A stretch of DNA of 64,000 nucleotides from the IMG/VR virus record IMGVR_UViG_3300034200_001443, positions 62,001 through 126,000 of that record; one strand, given 5' to 3'. The notes beneath the pieces are model-generated. The model ran no database searches. It saw nothing but the letters and a program-made list of their open reading frames with translations, and was not told the origin of the DNA. Source of the stretch: a virus. Positions within the stretch are counted from its first letter, which is position 1. Each line of letters begins with the position of its first letter. Shown here in pieces: positions 32,193 to 40,310 of the stretch. Both the position numbers and the translations under genes were made by a program.

Positions 32193-33111
32193 CTTGATCC
32201 GATCCGTCTTCTGGTTTGGGGGTTACATCTGTGATTGTATAAACTTCCGTGACATCCACGCCGTCATTAACAAGTTGAGTTGTTCGTTCCGATGCCACAG
32301 CTTCGAGCCTGGCGAGCCGTTCCGCAAGAACCTCTGCTGGGGAGCGGTCTGTGGTTTTGACATCAATGTTTAGTTCCATGCCGCCTCGGACTCCAGCACG
32401 GTCAAGGATTTCTGTAGCCGCTTTAAGTTTGACTGGTTCGGAGACAGCCGTCTCCATTAGTTCCTCAAGAACATCCACAGCGTAGGTGGAAGCCTGACTT
32501 ATTTTTTGACGGGCAATCTCGACATTGTTTGCCGTCCGTCTGGTCGAGCCCAAATGAATACGACACAGACCGTCATCTTTGATTCGCCCACTGTTCCATA
32601 GTTGGCATCTTGTTCCATCCGTCTTGGTCATCCGACATCTTCCCGGTAATCCAAGTGGTGCTCGCTTTGCGGATTTCGGGCCGCCCTCTTCCTGTTCTTT
32701 TAACCAGTTGCGAGTTGCGCCCAACACCCAAGGGGGTGCAATCTTTAAAGCCTCGTCATCTAAAAGTAGATCGAGGCCCGTTACGAAATCTGAGTTTACA
32801 TTTCCAGGATCTGACAACAGCTGTTTCTTGTTGTTGATGCTGATGAGCGCTCGCTCTTTATCCTGCTCTATTGACCTAGCTATAATAAGATTAGTGGCAG
32901 CGCCTGTCTGGTCGTCAAAGACTGGAGACCACTTCAGCATTGAACGCCGAAGCATGGCACGGTTCTCAAATGTGTCTTGGCAGATGCCTCGTTCAATTTC
33001 TATGATGCCGAGCTCTTCTAGGTTAGGCCGACGATCATATGGAGTTTCGACAATTGGGATTATATTTTCCGGGGTGTCTTCCTCTTCAAAGTATTCAACA
33101 ATCTCACTCAC
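32179..33111 (-). CDS. Possible small terminase-like protein with Cys/His zinc motif
   Basis: 310 aa from GTG 33111 (TGGGA eight nt upstream; a TTG at 33117 is too close). The N-terminal half is acidic. A central GRCRMTKTDGTRCQLWN, then GLCRIHLG gives a C-x-C-C-H metal site. The following helices (VLEELMETAVSEPVKLKAAT, EILDRAGVRGG) recall the DRAG-type ends of terminase small subunits and related actinophage proteins. It could bind packaging sites, but the large terminase is 30 kb away. Confidence 0.55.
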   Translation of the reverse strand: MSEIVEYFEEEDTPENIIPIVETPYDRRPNLEELGIIEIERGICQDTFENRAMLRRSMLKWSPVFDDQTGAATNLIIARSIEQDKERALISINNKKQLLSDPGNVNSDFVTGLDLLLDDEALKIAPPWVLGATRNWLKEQEEGGPKSAKRAPLGLPGRCRMTKTDGTRCQLWNSGRIKDDGLCRIHLGSTRRTANNVEIARQKISQASTYAVDVLEELMETAVSEPVKLKAATEILDRAGVRGGMELNIDVKTTDRSPAEVLAERLARLEAVASERTTQLVNDGVDVTEVYTITDVTPKPEDGSDQDARK

Positions 33112-33137
33112 AAACAATTTCCCATTTCTCTATGATA

Positions 33138-33166
33138 AAAACCCTGAGGGTTTTTTACCCCCAGGG
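33138..33166 (-). terminator. Intrinsic terminator
   Basis: Minus-strand CCTGGGGGT and ACCCTCAGG pair around AAAAA and run into GTTTTTAT, about 15 nt after the stop of the holin-like gene. Confidence 0.65.
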
Positions 33167-33180
33167 CTTTTACCCCTTAA

Positions 33181-33462
33181 TTACTTTTTAGCTTTTTTCG
33201 CTGCTTCGGCGGCTAGTTTTTTTCCAGCTTCCTTAGCAACACCTTCGGCGATACGGCCAAAGGCTGGGTCTTTCTTGTTCAACCAGCGGAGTGCGGTTGG
33301 GATGATGGAGGCCCAAAGTGCGTTGGCTACAAGGAGCCACTCACCTGCACCGAACTCGAGAGGTGACCCGATACCTGAGGTTTGCATGACGATCATTACT
33401 GCGCCAATAACTTGACCTGCAAGGTTACGGAGGTACGACTCGATTGCTACTTTGTTAATCAC
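33181..33462 (-). CDS. Holin-like membrane protein
   Basis: 93 aa. Two hydrophobic helices (LAGQVIGAVMIVMQTSGI; WLLVANALWASIIPTALRWL) separated by a short polar loop and followed by a Lys/Ala-rich tail (AKEAGKKLAAEAAKKAKK). This two-helix, basic-tail layout with NALWASIIPTALRWLNKKDP is typical of actinophage holin candidates. GTG start. It is 20 kb from the lysozyme, so the lysis role is inference. Confidence 0.65.
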   Translation of the reverse strand: MINKVAIESYLRNLAGQVIGAVMIVMQTSGIGSPLEFGAGEWLLVANALWASIIPTALRWLNKKDPAFGRIAEGVAKEAGKKLAAEAAKKAKK

Positions 33463-33474
33463 GAGTACTCGTTT

Positions 33475-33696
33475 CTACGGGGGTAAAAAGATTTGCCCCG
33501 TGATACATATAATGGCATGGGTTTGATTGGCCAAAAGTTTTTTGGGAAAGTTGTTTGAAACAGTAGGGGTCTGACGCTTTTATAAACAATAAACTGATTT
33601 TGAGCGTGTTTTATTAGATTTATTGCCCTACTTCATTATAGAGAATGTTGTACGAAAAAGTTAAAAGTATGTCTAAAAAAGTGCTTCCTGGATTCC
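33475..33696. other. Short intergenic region
   Basis: About 220 nt, AT-rich, with no frame I would call. GGGGGTAAAAAG near 33480 matches the recurrent junction word, and a -10-like TATAAT (rc of 33506-33511) may start the holin transcript. Confidence 0.4.
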
Positions 33697-33834
33697 CTAA
33701 AAGGTTTCTTGGTTAGGGTGTTTTGGTTTTCTCTTGTATTTCTTTTTGGATTCAACTGGTCGAGAAGCAGACGATCTTCGTAGTTCTAAAAGTCGCCTAA
33801 GTTCTTCTTTTGTCTTCTTAAACTTAAAATCCAT
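33697..33834 (-). CDS. Small basic protein
   Basis: 45 aa, MDFKFKKTKEELRRLLELRR, ending KKKYKRKPKHPNQETF. Strongly basic, one helix plus an unstructured tail; overlaps the upstream gene by 11 nt. Possibly nucleic-acid-binding. Confidence 0.55.
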   Translation of the reverse strand: MDFKFKKTKEELRRLLELRRSSASRPVESKKKYKRKPKHPNQETF

Positions 33835-34051
33835 TTTCCTGTTCTCCTATGAAGTTCTCTACTTTGGTCAGGTGAAAGCCCATTGTCTTTTCGCACTTGA
33901 ACCATGTTAGCTCGATTCCATATTTGTCCCTAGTAGAGATTATTATAGAGAAGATTGTTTTTGGGTCTCTATAGATTTTCTTATAATTATGATGATGACA
34001 TCTGGTTAGGGTTGACCATGTCTTGGGTTTTCTAGGATGCTCTGATTTCAT
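33824..34051 (-). CDS. Small Cys/His protein
   Basis: 75 aa. TRCHHHNYKKIYRDPKT and FKCEKTMGFHLTK fit a small phage family in which C..Y..K is followed by C-x-x-C/G-WHLT; here the second Cys of the CxxC is missing and FHLT replaces WHLT. Function unknown. Overlaps its upstream neighbour by 20 nt and its downstream one by 11. Confidence 0.55.
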   Translation of the reverse strand: MKSEHPRKPKTWSTLTRCHHHNYKKIYRDPKTIFSIIISTRDKYGIELTWFKCEKTMGFHLTKVENFIGEQENGF

Positions 34052-34259
34052 CTCTTCTCCACCCTACAAATGATTTAACATATACAACTCCATAAGCAAG
34101 TGCAGATACAATAAAACCATACTGCTTAGTTTCTAAGGCATACACAATCCAAAGACATTCGCTGACACAGAGAATGAGCCAACCCCAAATGGTTTTTCTT
34201 CCCACAAAAAAGATTCCTGTGACACCAATTATTGCCAATACATAGGACCAGTACTCCAT
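34032..34259 (-). CDS. Three-helix membrane protein
   Basis: 75 aa: three hydrophobic segments (YVLAIIGVTGIFFVG, WGWLILCVSECLWIVYAL, GFIVSALAYGVVYVKSFV). Small PnuC-like or other membrane proteins of this size occur in actinophages; transport is only a guess. Start overlaps the preceding stop (TAATG). Confidence 0.65.
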   Translation of the reverse strand: MEYWSYVLAIIGVTGIFFVGRKTIWGWLILCVSECLWIVYALETKQYGFIVSALAYGVVYVKSFVGWRRDEIRAS

Positions 34260-34600
34260 TAAATATCCTCTACTGCTTTATCAAGTTTAAACTCTTGACC
34301 CTCCACATAGGGTTTGTCATTAAAGCCGTTAGCATCTGTAGCCGTTTGACCAGTGAGTATATCCATGGCATGTCTAAGTCCTAGGGTGTAAAGACTTGTA
34401 TCTGCTTGTCCATAGACAGACTCCCAGTAGTCGATCTTCTCTTGGAGCTTTTCTACTTGGCTATCTTGTAAATCCATGGCTGCTTTTTTCATGGCAAGGT
34501 AGATGTCCAACTGAGTATCTGAGTCAAACTTCTTTTGGGCAAGTAAAGAAGTTAGGGTGTTGAAAATGGTTTCTTGAAAGTTTTTATCTAGTTCGCTCAT
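34259..34600 (-). CDS. Helical hypothetical protein
   Basis: 113 aa with long helices (LDIYLAMKKAAMDLQDSQVE, then KLQEKIDYWESVYGQ) and TLGLRHAMDILTGQT. ATGA overlap with the upstream zinc protein. No family recognised. Confidence 0.6.
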   Translation of the reverse strand: MSELDKNFQETIFNTLTSLLAQKKFDSDTQLDIYLAMKKAAMDLQDSQVEKLQEKIDYWESVYGQADTSLYTLGLRHAMDILTGQTATDANGFNDKPYVEGQEFKLDKAVEDI

Positions 34601-35127
34601 GAGGCAACTCTACACTTCTGACAAACAAAATCATCGTAGCCAATAGAGCCTTCAGTCTGCTTTAAGGTTTTATCTGAGTTAAAGACTGCAGGGATGATTC
34701 TGTCTTGTTCTGTTGTGCAACCGCAGAGAAGGCAGGTGCGTTCTACTAACCATTTTATTGTACTATTTTCAACTTTAGATAGAGCCCTAATACCTCTAGT
34801 TAAAGCATGAAGTTCACCTGACCCAGTAGTCTTCTTTAGGAAGTACTTGGTGTTAGAGACTTCTAGTACAGGTATCAACCTGCGACAACTACAACTCTGT
34901 GCATTAGGAGTGCATTTGAATGGTTCAGTTGGATCGCTCCATTTTAAGATAGCAACAGGTTTTTCCCAACCTATTGTTGCTGCAGCCTTGTGTCTATCCA
35001 TAGCATGACCACAGATACAGATTCTTCGATCCACCCCTTGTTTATTTACTAGAGATGTATCGTGTGTATCTATTTCGTGAGGATCTATTCCCATGTCAGC
35101 CAACATATCTAAAGCTGGGTTACTCAT
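34597..35127 (-). CDS. Cys-rich hypothetical protein
   Basis: 176 aa from ATG 35127, which overlaps the previous stop. Three groups of Cys: RRICICGHAMDRHKAA, FKCTPNAQSCSC, then TCLLCGCTTEQD and FVCQKCRVAS, giving two likely zinc sites. The ICICGHAMDRHK segment (C-x-C-G-H-x-x-x-x-H) resembles small actinophage domains. Probably nucleic-acid-binding. Confidence 0.6.
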   Translation of the reverse strand: MSNPALDMLADMGIDPHEIDTHDTSLVNKQGVDRRICICGHAMDRHKAAATIGWEKPVAILKWSDPTEPFKCTPNAQSCSCRRLIPVLEVSNTKYFLKKTTGSGELHALTRGIRALSKVENSTIKWLVERTCLLCGCTTEQDRIIPAVFNSDKTLKQTEGSIGYDDFVCQKCRVAS

Positions 35128-35353
35128 TGAAGCCACCTCTCTGTTCTTTTAGTCTTTCAACAATGTCAGAAAACTCTGCTTCAGTCTGAGCCCTATCGTG
35201 CATCTGACCAAGCATCTCTTCCATAACAATCATCTTTCGCTTTGTAGCATGACGCTTCATAAGAAGCATTGTCGTATACATCGACACTAGAGTTGTTAAA
35301 CTGCATGTCGCACCAATTAAAGCCATATCTAAAATAGTCAGGCTCATTGTCAT
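35120..35353 (-). CDS. Membrane protein with coiled-coil tail
   Basis: 77 aa: one N-terminal membrane helix (MALIGATCSLTTLVSMYTTM) and a helical tail (MEEMLGQMHDRAQTEAEFSD). Starts after GACGAAAGGACAGATAA and overlaps the upstream gene by 4 nt. No family recognised. Confidence 0.6.
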   Translation of the reverse strand: MTMSLTILDMALIGATCSLTTLVSMYTTMLLMKRHATKRKMIVMEEMLGQMHDRAQTEAEFSDIVERLKEQRGGFNE

Positions 35354-35607
35354 TTATCTGTCCTTTCGTCTTTTTTGTTTATTGTATAACCTTCTTCATC
35401 AAGTGCCCTTAGCATTGCCACAACATCGTCATAAGCAATCTCGGACCATTTTTCTATATCCGTTGGTATGTTTCTAGGAAACCACCGTTTTAGTAAACCC
35501 ACTGCTGCTGTCTGAATTATCTCAAACTCAACAGCATCAGCGAACTCATCATCAGAAAGATTGCTGACTAACTTAAGATGATTGGTTACATCACTTGGTT
35601 GATTCAT
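35350..35607 (-). CDS. Helical hypothetical protein
   Basis: 85 aa from ATG 35607, inside the 3' end of the preceding gene. Sequence MNQPSDVTNHLKLVSNLSDD, then RWFPRNIPTDIEKWSEIAYD. No family recognised. Confidence 0.6.
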   Translation of the reverse strand: MNQPSDVTNHLKLVSNLSDDEFADAVEFEIIQTAAVGLLKRWFPRNIPTDIEKWSEIAYDDVVAMLRALDEEGYTINKKDERTDK

Positions 35608-35773
35608 CATCCACCACATCCGAAACTAACTCCGTCCATGTTTTTTGAACACTCAACAAAACTTCAACATCTGCTTTTATAGAATTAACTGCCTTCATTA
35701 AAAGGTCAATCTTTTTCTCAAAAGCTTTGATCTCTTTTTCCAAGAGCCAAATCCTTTTCTCAACTTCGTCCAT
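35591..35773 (-). CDS. Coiled-coil protein
   Basis: 60 aa, almost entirely a coiled coil (KRIWLLEKEIKAFEKKIDLL). AAGGAGAGAC precedes the ATG. First gene of a chain of seven overlapping genes reading leftward to 33697. Confidence 0.65.
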   Translation of the reverse strand: MDEVEKRIWLLEKEIKAFEKKIDLLMKAVNSIKADVEVLLSVQKTWTELVSDVVDDESTK

Positions 35774-35799
35774 CGTCTCTCCTTCGTTACAATAAACCT

Positions 35800-36287
35800 A
35801 TAGCATCTATAATCTATAGTCAAGCAATAATACTTGTCAATACTATACCACTATATTACTATATTTTACTATAGTGGGTATGTAGGACTATGGATTTTGA
35901 TAGGTCCGTAGCGCACACATACACGCGATGTAAAACTATAGTTCTACATACTATATATAGTGTATAGTTTTATAATCATGCGGTAGCCATAACTCTTTCA
36001 AAATATTTAGTTTTTTCTGACCGCATGTTTTTTAGAGCTTTTACCCCCTCTTTTTTCTAGTTTTAATTTTGATCTATTTTAGACCCCCTAAAAGGGAAAA
36101 GTCAATTATATCTTTAAAATACTTTAAAATTATTTTAGAACCGCATGATTATTAAATTATACCTCTATAGAGGGTATGTAGAACTATATTTTTGGAAAGT
36201 TTCGCCTAGGAAAAAATTAATTATTTATCGCCCAGACTTGACAAAAAGTATAGTCCTACATAAGCACTATAGTCTTATAGTCAGTAT
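35800..36287. repeat. Intergenic region with ACTATAG/CTACATA inverted repeats
   Basis: About 490 nt with no gene, strongly AT-rich. The word GTATGTAG(G/A)ACTATA occurs as GGTATGTAGGACTATGG (35879) and GGTATGTAGAACTATAT (36174), and in reverse as CTATAGTTCTACATAC (35939) and TATAGTCCTACATA (36249). CTATAG half-sites are added around 35800-35870 and 36270. Two GCATG words with flanking Cs (35980, 36140) also recur. Looks like an operator or origin region between leftward and rightward halves. Confidence 0.6.
35813..35840 (-). promoter_or_regulatory. Leftward promoter
   Basis: -35 TTGACA (rc of 35835-35840), 16-nt spacer, -10 TATAGA (rc of 35813-35818), at the edge of the ACTATAG repeat region. 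Confidence 0.65.
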
Positions 36288-36947
36288 TTAGGGTAGGTAG
36301 ACTGTCTCTTTATGATGCTTGACCCTGACCATAGGGTCGACCATAACCCTATACCCAGCTCTCCTAGCATTGTTGCAAAAAGAGTAATCCTCCCCAACAT
36401 TGCACTCAAAGTCCACTTCGTCCCATTTGACCCTATCAATCAAAAACCATGGCCTAGGGGTATTTTCAAATACCTCAGCCTTCATAGCCACAAACCCAAA
36501 TCCAACTCCCCCTACCTCTAGGGGTTCAACATCTAACATAAACTCGCTCCTATTGACCTTCTTAGGGCGACCCTTCTCATCTAACTTGTTAACTGCCACC
36601 GTTCCATCAGGCGAGGTCTGGTAAAGCCCGGAAATAATATCTAGGGGTGAGTCCAACAGCTTCAGGAAATCACCTACCTCCCATTCGATGTCTGAATCGA
36701 TCCAGAAGATTTTTTCACAGCTGAAGGCCCCGGAACCAATAACCCGAGTTTCCCAGTTATGGCTGTAGGTGTCCGTTGCTGTAAGTTCTCGAGCACTTGG
36801 CACAAAGGATGAATACTTGTTTAGCCAAATGTAGGACTTACCCAAACGATCTAATTCAGAGCATGTAAGTATTAAACTTTTAACATACTCAGCTTTCATG
36901 CTATGGCCGGGAGTTGCTATCGCTACATCGTAATGGGGTGTCGTCAT
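36288..36947 (-). CDS. Glycosyltransferase-like protein (GT-A fold)
   Basis: 219 aa. FWIDSDIEW is a DxD-type nucleotide-sugar site; the N-terminal DVAIATPGHSMKAEYVKSLI and the middle DIISGLYQTSPDG fit family-2-like glycosyltransferases. The later CNVGEDYSFCNNARRAGY is the conserved ED-x-x-F/W motif. It could glycosylate phage DNA, virion or host surface. ATG at 36947 with little leader. Confidence 0.7.
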   Translation of the reverse strand: MTTPHYDVAIATPGHSMKAEYVKSLILTCSELDRLGKSYIWLNKYSSFVPSARELTATDTYSHNWETRVIGSGAFSCEKIFWIDSDIEWEVGDFLKLLDSPLDIISGLYQTSPDGTVAVNKLDEKGRPKKVNRSEFMLDVEPLEVGGVGFGFVAMKAEVFENTPRPWFLIDRVKWDEVDFECNVGEDYSFCNNARRAGYRVMVDPMVRVKHHKETVYLP

Positions 36948-36983
36948 ATATCGAATACTACATTATGCGACTATTATTTGACT

Positions 36984-37199
36984 ATGCAAACACCCCAACA
37001 AGAACCCACAGAAGTAGAGTGTTCTTGGGAGGGTTGTCCTTCTCACCAAACTTTTACCCCAGCAAGAGCCATCACAGTTCATTGGCCAAGAGCGATACAG
37101 AAGGTAAGATATTTTCATTCAACAGAGTGCCTATCTTCATGGGCTCAAAGTTTTCCATCAGGACTATTGATTACTGGAGAGGATTCAGTTAATGTATAA
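36984..37199 (+). CDS. Small zinc-finger-like protein
   Basis: 71 aa from ATG 36984 (MQTPQQEPTEVECSWEGCPS); earlier ATGs lie in the divergent gene. C-x4-C, then His and FHSTECLSSWA give a C-C-H-C set resembling MYM/FCS fingers. TATTAT 6 nt upstream of the ATG suggests a leaderless transcript. Function unknown. Confidence 0.55.
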   Translation: MQTPQQEPTEVECSWEGCPSHQTFTPARAITVHWPRAIQKVRYFHSTECLSSWAQSFPSGLLITGEDSVNV

Positions 37200-37216
37200 C
37201 TTGTTTCCTAATAAAT

Positions 37217-37399
37217 ATGTTTGACAAACAAACCAATACTCAAGAGGTAGCAGAAATGGCTGCCAAACTTATTACTCAAGGTTACATGGTTCAAAAAATT
37301 TGTTGTGGCGAGTGTGATCAAGATGACCTTCTAGTTCAGGTTCACACTTGCAATCCTCACAATTACACACATAATTGCACACCTAAAAGAAAGAAGTAA
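37217..37399 (+). CDS. Small Cys/His-rich protein
   Basis: 60 aa with ICCGECDQDD and VHTCNPHNYTHNCTPKRKK: five Cys and three His in the C-terminal half, likely metal-binding. No recognisable ribosome site. No family recognised. Confidence 0.55.
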   Translation: MFDKQTNTQEVAEMAAKLITQGYMVQKICCGECDQDDLLVQVHTCNPHNYTHNCTPKRKK

Positions 37400-37401
37400 T
37401 A

Positions 37402-37635
37402 ATGTGCGAGAACGTTGCAGTAACTTGGAGTCAGTACGATACAGTAAGAGATCAAATAGAAAACGATGTACGACATAAGATTTATGATGAACTTAAAGAA
37501 GTAATCGAATACTCTAAACTTCATAAGCTTTCGGATCAGTTTATTGCGGGACTTGAGTGCGCTCAGTCGAAGGTGATAGGCTTCAAAGTAGAAGAAATAG
37601 AGCAAAACGACCAAAGCGTGTTGTTCGACATCTAG
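37402..37635 (+). CDS. Hypothetical protein
   Basis: 77 aa, MCENVAVTWSQYDTVRDQIE, mostly helical and acidic. Two nt after the preceding stop, so in the same transcript as the RNR operon that follows. A minus-strand frame over the same DNA is a shadow. Confidence 0.6.
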   Translation: MCENVAVTWSQYDTVRDQIENDVRHKIYDELKEVIEYSKLHKLSDQFIAGLECAQSKVIGFKVEEIEQNDQSVLFDI

Positions 37636-37696
37636 TAGAATTTCCATCTAGGGTTTCCTAGTAGTAATCAATCATTTTTGTTAAGAGGAGATAGTT

Positions 37697-39739
37697 ATGT
37701 CTGTTGCATTTTCATTTAAGCTTTCTGAAGAGTTTGTCTCCTCATATAAGGAAAAACAATCACCATTTGGTTACAAGGATGCAGGTGGAAACTCTGTAGG
37801 TGAGATTACCTTTCTTAGGACTTATTCTCGCTTAAAAGAAGATGGAACCAAAGAGACTTGGGTTGATGTCTGTGAGCGTGTTATTAATGGCATGTACTCC
37901 ATTCAAAAAGACCATTGCAAGACTTCACGACTCCCTTGGTCAGACACTCGTGCAGCAGCTTCAGCTAAAGAAGCATTTGACCGTTTATTTAATTTGAAGT
38001 GGACTCCACCCGGACGTGGTCTTTGGGTTATGGGAACACCACTTGTTAATGAGCAAAAGAACTCTGCAGCTTTACAAAATTGTGCTTTTGTATCTACAAA
38101 GGAAATGACAAAAAACGATCCAGCAAAACCATTTGCATTTCTTATGGAAGCATCAATGCTTGGCGTTGGCGTTGGTTTTGATGACCTTGGTGCAGATAAA
38201 GATTTCACTATCTATAAGCCAAAAGATGAAGTATCAATTGTTGTAGTTGCAGATACTCGTGAAGGTTGGGTAGACACAACTGCACAACTTATTAATTCAT
38301 ATTTAAAACCAGACCAACCAACATTTGAATATGACTACTCACTTGTTCGTCCAGCAGGTGCTCCTATTAAAATCTTTGGTGGAACTGCAGCAGGTCCAGA
38401 TCCACTTATTAAACTTCATAACTACATTAGAAAGTTGTTTACTGGTCGTGAAAATGAAAAAGTCACTCGTACTGATATCGCCGATATTGGTAATCTCATT
38501 GGCGTGTGCGTTGTTTCTGGCAATGTTCGTCGCTCTGCTGAACTCCTTATCGGAAGATTAGACGATGAAACATTCCTTAATTTAAAGAACGCAGAAGTAT
38601 TTCCAGAGCGCAACTCATATGATCCTAAATCTCCCGGTTGGGGATGGATGTCTAACAACTCTGTTGCAGCAGAGGTTGGACAAGACCTATCAGGAATTGT
38701 TGAAGGCATTGCACTCAATGGAGAACCCGGAGTTGTTTGGCTTGACCTATCACGCAAGTATGGTCGCCTAATTGATCCACCTAATAACAAAGACCATCGC
38801 ATTATGGGATACAACCCTTGCGCTGAACAATCTCTTGAGTCATATGAAATGTGCACCCTTGTTGAAACTTATTTAAATCGCCACGATGACTTAGAAGATT
38901 TCAAGCGCACTTTAAAGTTTGCATATCTTTACGCTAAGACTGTAACTCTTCTTCCAACACACTGGGAAGAAACAAATGCAATTATGCAACGCAATCGCAG
39001 AATTGGAACATCAATCTCTGGTGTAGCTAACTTTGCAGATCGTATTGGCTTACCAGTTCTAAAGGAATGGATGGATGCTGGATACAGCGTAGTTAAGAAC
39101 TACGATATTACATACTCAGAATGGCTTGGTATTCGTGAGTCGATCAAGACCACAACCGTTAAGCCATCAGGAACCGTTAGCATTCTTGCAGGTGAGTCTC
39201 CAGGAGTTCACTGGACTCCAGGTGGAAAGCACTTCAATCGTGCAATTCGTTTTGCTAACTCAGATCCAATGCTTCCACTCTTTAAGATGGCAAACTACAG
39301 AGTTGAACCAGCATCAGAGTCTCCTGACACAACATCTGTTGTTTTCTTCCCAATTGAATCGCTAGCAGAGCGTGCAGAAAAAGATGTAACTATTTTTGAA
39401 AAGATGGCTCTTGCAGCAACTGCACAGCGCTACTGGTCTGATAATTCTGTGTCTGTAACTATTTCATTCAATCCAGAAACAGAGAAGGAACATGTTGGAA
39501 CTGTCCTACATATGTATGATGGCCAGCTCAAGACTGTTTCATTCCTACCATCTGGAAACTTTACATACCCTCAGATGCCATACACACAAATTACAAAAGA
39601 AGAGTACGAGGAATACACAATGAAGTTATTCCCTATTGATTTCTCAGGTGTTTATGAAGGACTTGCTGCTGACGCTATCGGTGAGGCATACTGCACCACT
39701 GATGCTTGTGAGGTGAGGCTTATAAAGGAGAATCAATGA
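37697..39739 (+). CDS. Class II (adenosylcobalamin-dependent) ribonucleotide reductase, RTPR-type
   Basis: 680 aa, start after AGAGGAGATAG. It reduces ribonucleotides to deoxyribonucleotides using adenosylcobalamin as radical source. Visible: C129 (LQNCAF) and C386 as the disulfide pair, NPCAEQ with thiyl C375 and E377, CVVSGNVRRSAELLIG, and the C-terminal redox pair C666/C671 (CTTDAC), with the same spacing as in Lactobacillus RTPR. So all catalytic cysteines are present. The monomeric RTPR type has no separate radical subunit. Its stop overlaps the next ATG, tying it to a DUF4430 protein and an adenosyltransferase. Confidence 0.92.
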   Translation: MSVAFSFKLSEEFVSSYKEKQSPFGYKDAGGNSVGEITFLRTYSRLKEDGTKETWVDVCERVINGMYSIQKDHCKTSRLPWSDTRAAASAKEAFDRLFNLKWTPPGRGLWVMGTPLVNEQKNSAALQNCAFVSTKEMTKNDPAKPFAFLMEASMLGVGVGFDDLGADKDFTIYKPKDEVSIVVVADTREGWVDTTAQLINSYLKPDQPTFEYDYSLVRPAGAPIKIFGGTAAGPDPLIKLHNYIRKLFTGRENEKVTRTDIADIGNLIGVCVVSGNVRRSAELLIGRLDDETFLNLKNAEVFPERNSYDPKSPGWGWMSNNSVAAEVGQDLSGIVEGIALNGEPGVVWLDLSRKYGRLIDPPNNKDHRIMGYNPCAEQSLESYEMCTLVETYLNRHDDLEDFKRTLKFAYLYAKTVTLLPTHWEETNAIMQRNRRIGTSISGVANFADRIGLPVLKEWMDAGYSVVKNYDITYSEWLGIRESIKTTTVKPSGTVSILAGESPGVHWTPGGKHFNRAIRFANSDPMLPLFKMANYRVEPASESPDTTSVVFFPIESLAERAEKDVTIFEKMALAATAQRYWSDNSVSVTISFNPETEKEHVGTVLHMYDGQLKTVSFLPSGNFTYPQMPYTQITKEEYEEYTMKLFPIDFSGVYEGLAADAIGEAYCTTDACEVRLIKENQ

Positions 39740-40188
39740 AAAATAGACTAGTACTGTCTTTTTTAGTTATTGGTTTGTTTTATGTTGGTTTGTCTTTTGT
39801 AAGTAAGTCCGACAACAACTGCGTCAACTTATATGTTGATTTTGGTTCTCTTAATGCTGAAACAAAAGTAGAAAAGTGTATAGAAGTTTCTGCTGAAACA
39901 AATGCATTAGAGTTGTTGAAAATGTCTGGTTATACAACAGAAGGCACACAAAAATACGGTGATGCTGTTATCTGCAGACTCAATGATCTTCCAAATCAAA
40001 CTGTGGAATCTTGTGAGGTTATGCCACCAGAAGATGCTTACTGGGCTGTCATAGTAAAAGAAAAGAAACTACTTCCTTTCTTTAACGAGTGGGGTTGGGC
40101 TCAGACAGGAATCAATGAGATTTCCTTATCTGAAGGCGACTCTTTAGGTCTGGTCTTTTCTACAAATGGAGATCTAAAATGGCCTTGA
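39736..40188 (+). CDS. Membrane-anchored or secreted DUF4430 (transcobalamin-like) protein
   Basis: 150 aa. N-terminal hydrophobic segment (LVLSFLVIGLFYVGLSFV) acts as signal or anchor. The remaining 120 residues have the DUF4430 layout: an early TNALELLKMSGY, a middle AYWAVIVKEKKLLPF, and a closing INEISLSEGDSLGLVFS. DUF4430 resembles the C-terminal domain of transcobalamin and is often encoded with cobalamin uptake genes. ATGA overlap with RNR. Predicted to bind a corrinoid outside the membrane and aid B12 capture; this is inference from family and operon. Confidence 0.7.
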   Translation: MKNRLVLSFLVIGLFYVGLSFVSKSDNNCVNLYVDFGSLNAETKVEKCIEVSAETNALELLKMSGYTTEGTQKYGDAVICRLNDLPNQTVESCEVMPPEDAYWAVIVKEKKLLPFFNEWGWAQTGINEISLSEGDSLGLVFSTNGDLKWP

Positions 40189-40310
40189 TGTTAAAAACTA
40201 AAGGCAAGACTTCTGCTGAAATTATCCTTCAACTATCAATAACTTTATCTTTTATGTATATTTCAAACAAACTTAGCGTAGACATTTGGCGCTCAATGAC
40301 AGGACACTAA
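40179..40310 (+). CDS. Small membrane peptide of the RNR operon
   Basis: 43 aa, MALMLKTKGKTSAEIILQLS, then ITLSFMYISNKLSVDIW. One hydrophobic helix. Overlaps the DUF4430 gene by 10 nt and its stop overlaps the adenosyltransferase start (TAATG), so it is held by coupling on both sides. It may partner the DUF4430 protein in the membrane; no family recognised. Confidence 0.6.
   Translation: MALMLKTKGKTSAEIILQLSITLSFMYISNKLSVDIWRSMTGH

Noticed and set aside
37636-37696. Cobalamin riboswitch upstream of the RNR operon
   Set aside because: Only about 60 nt are available and no B12-box-like word is seen.
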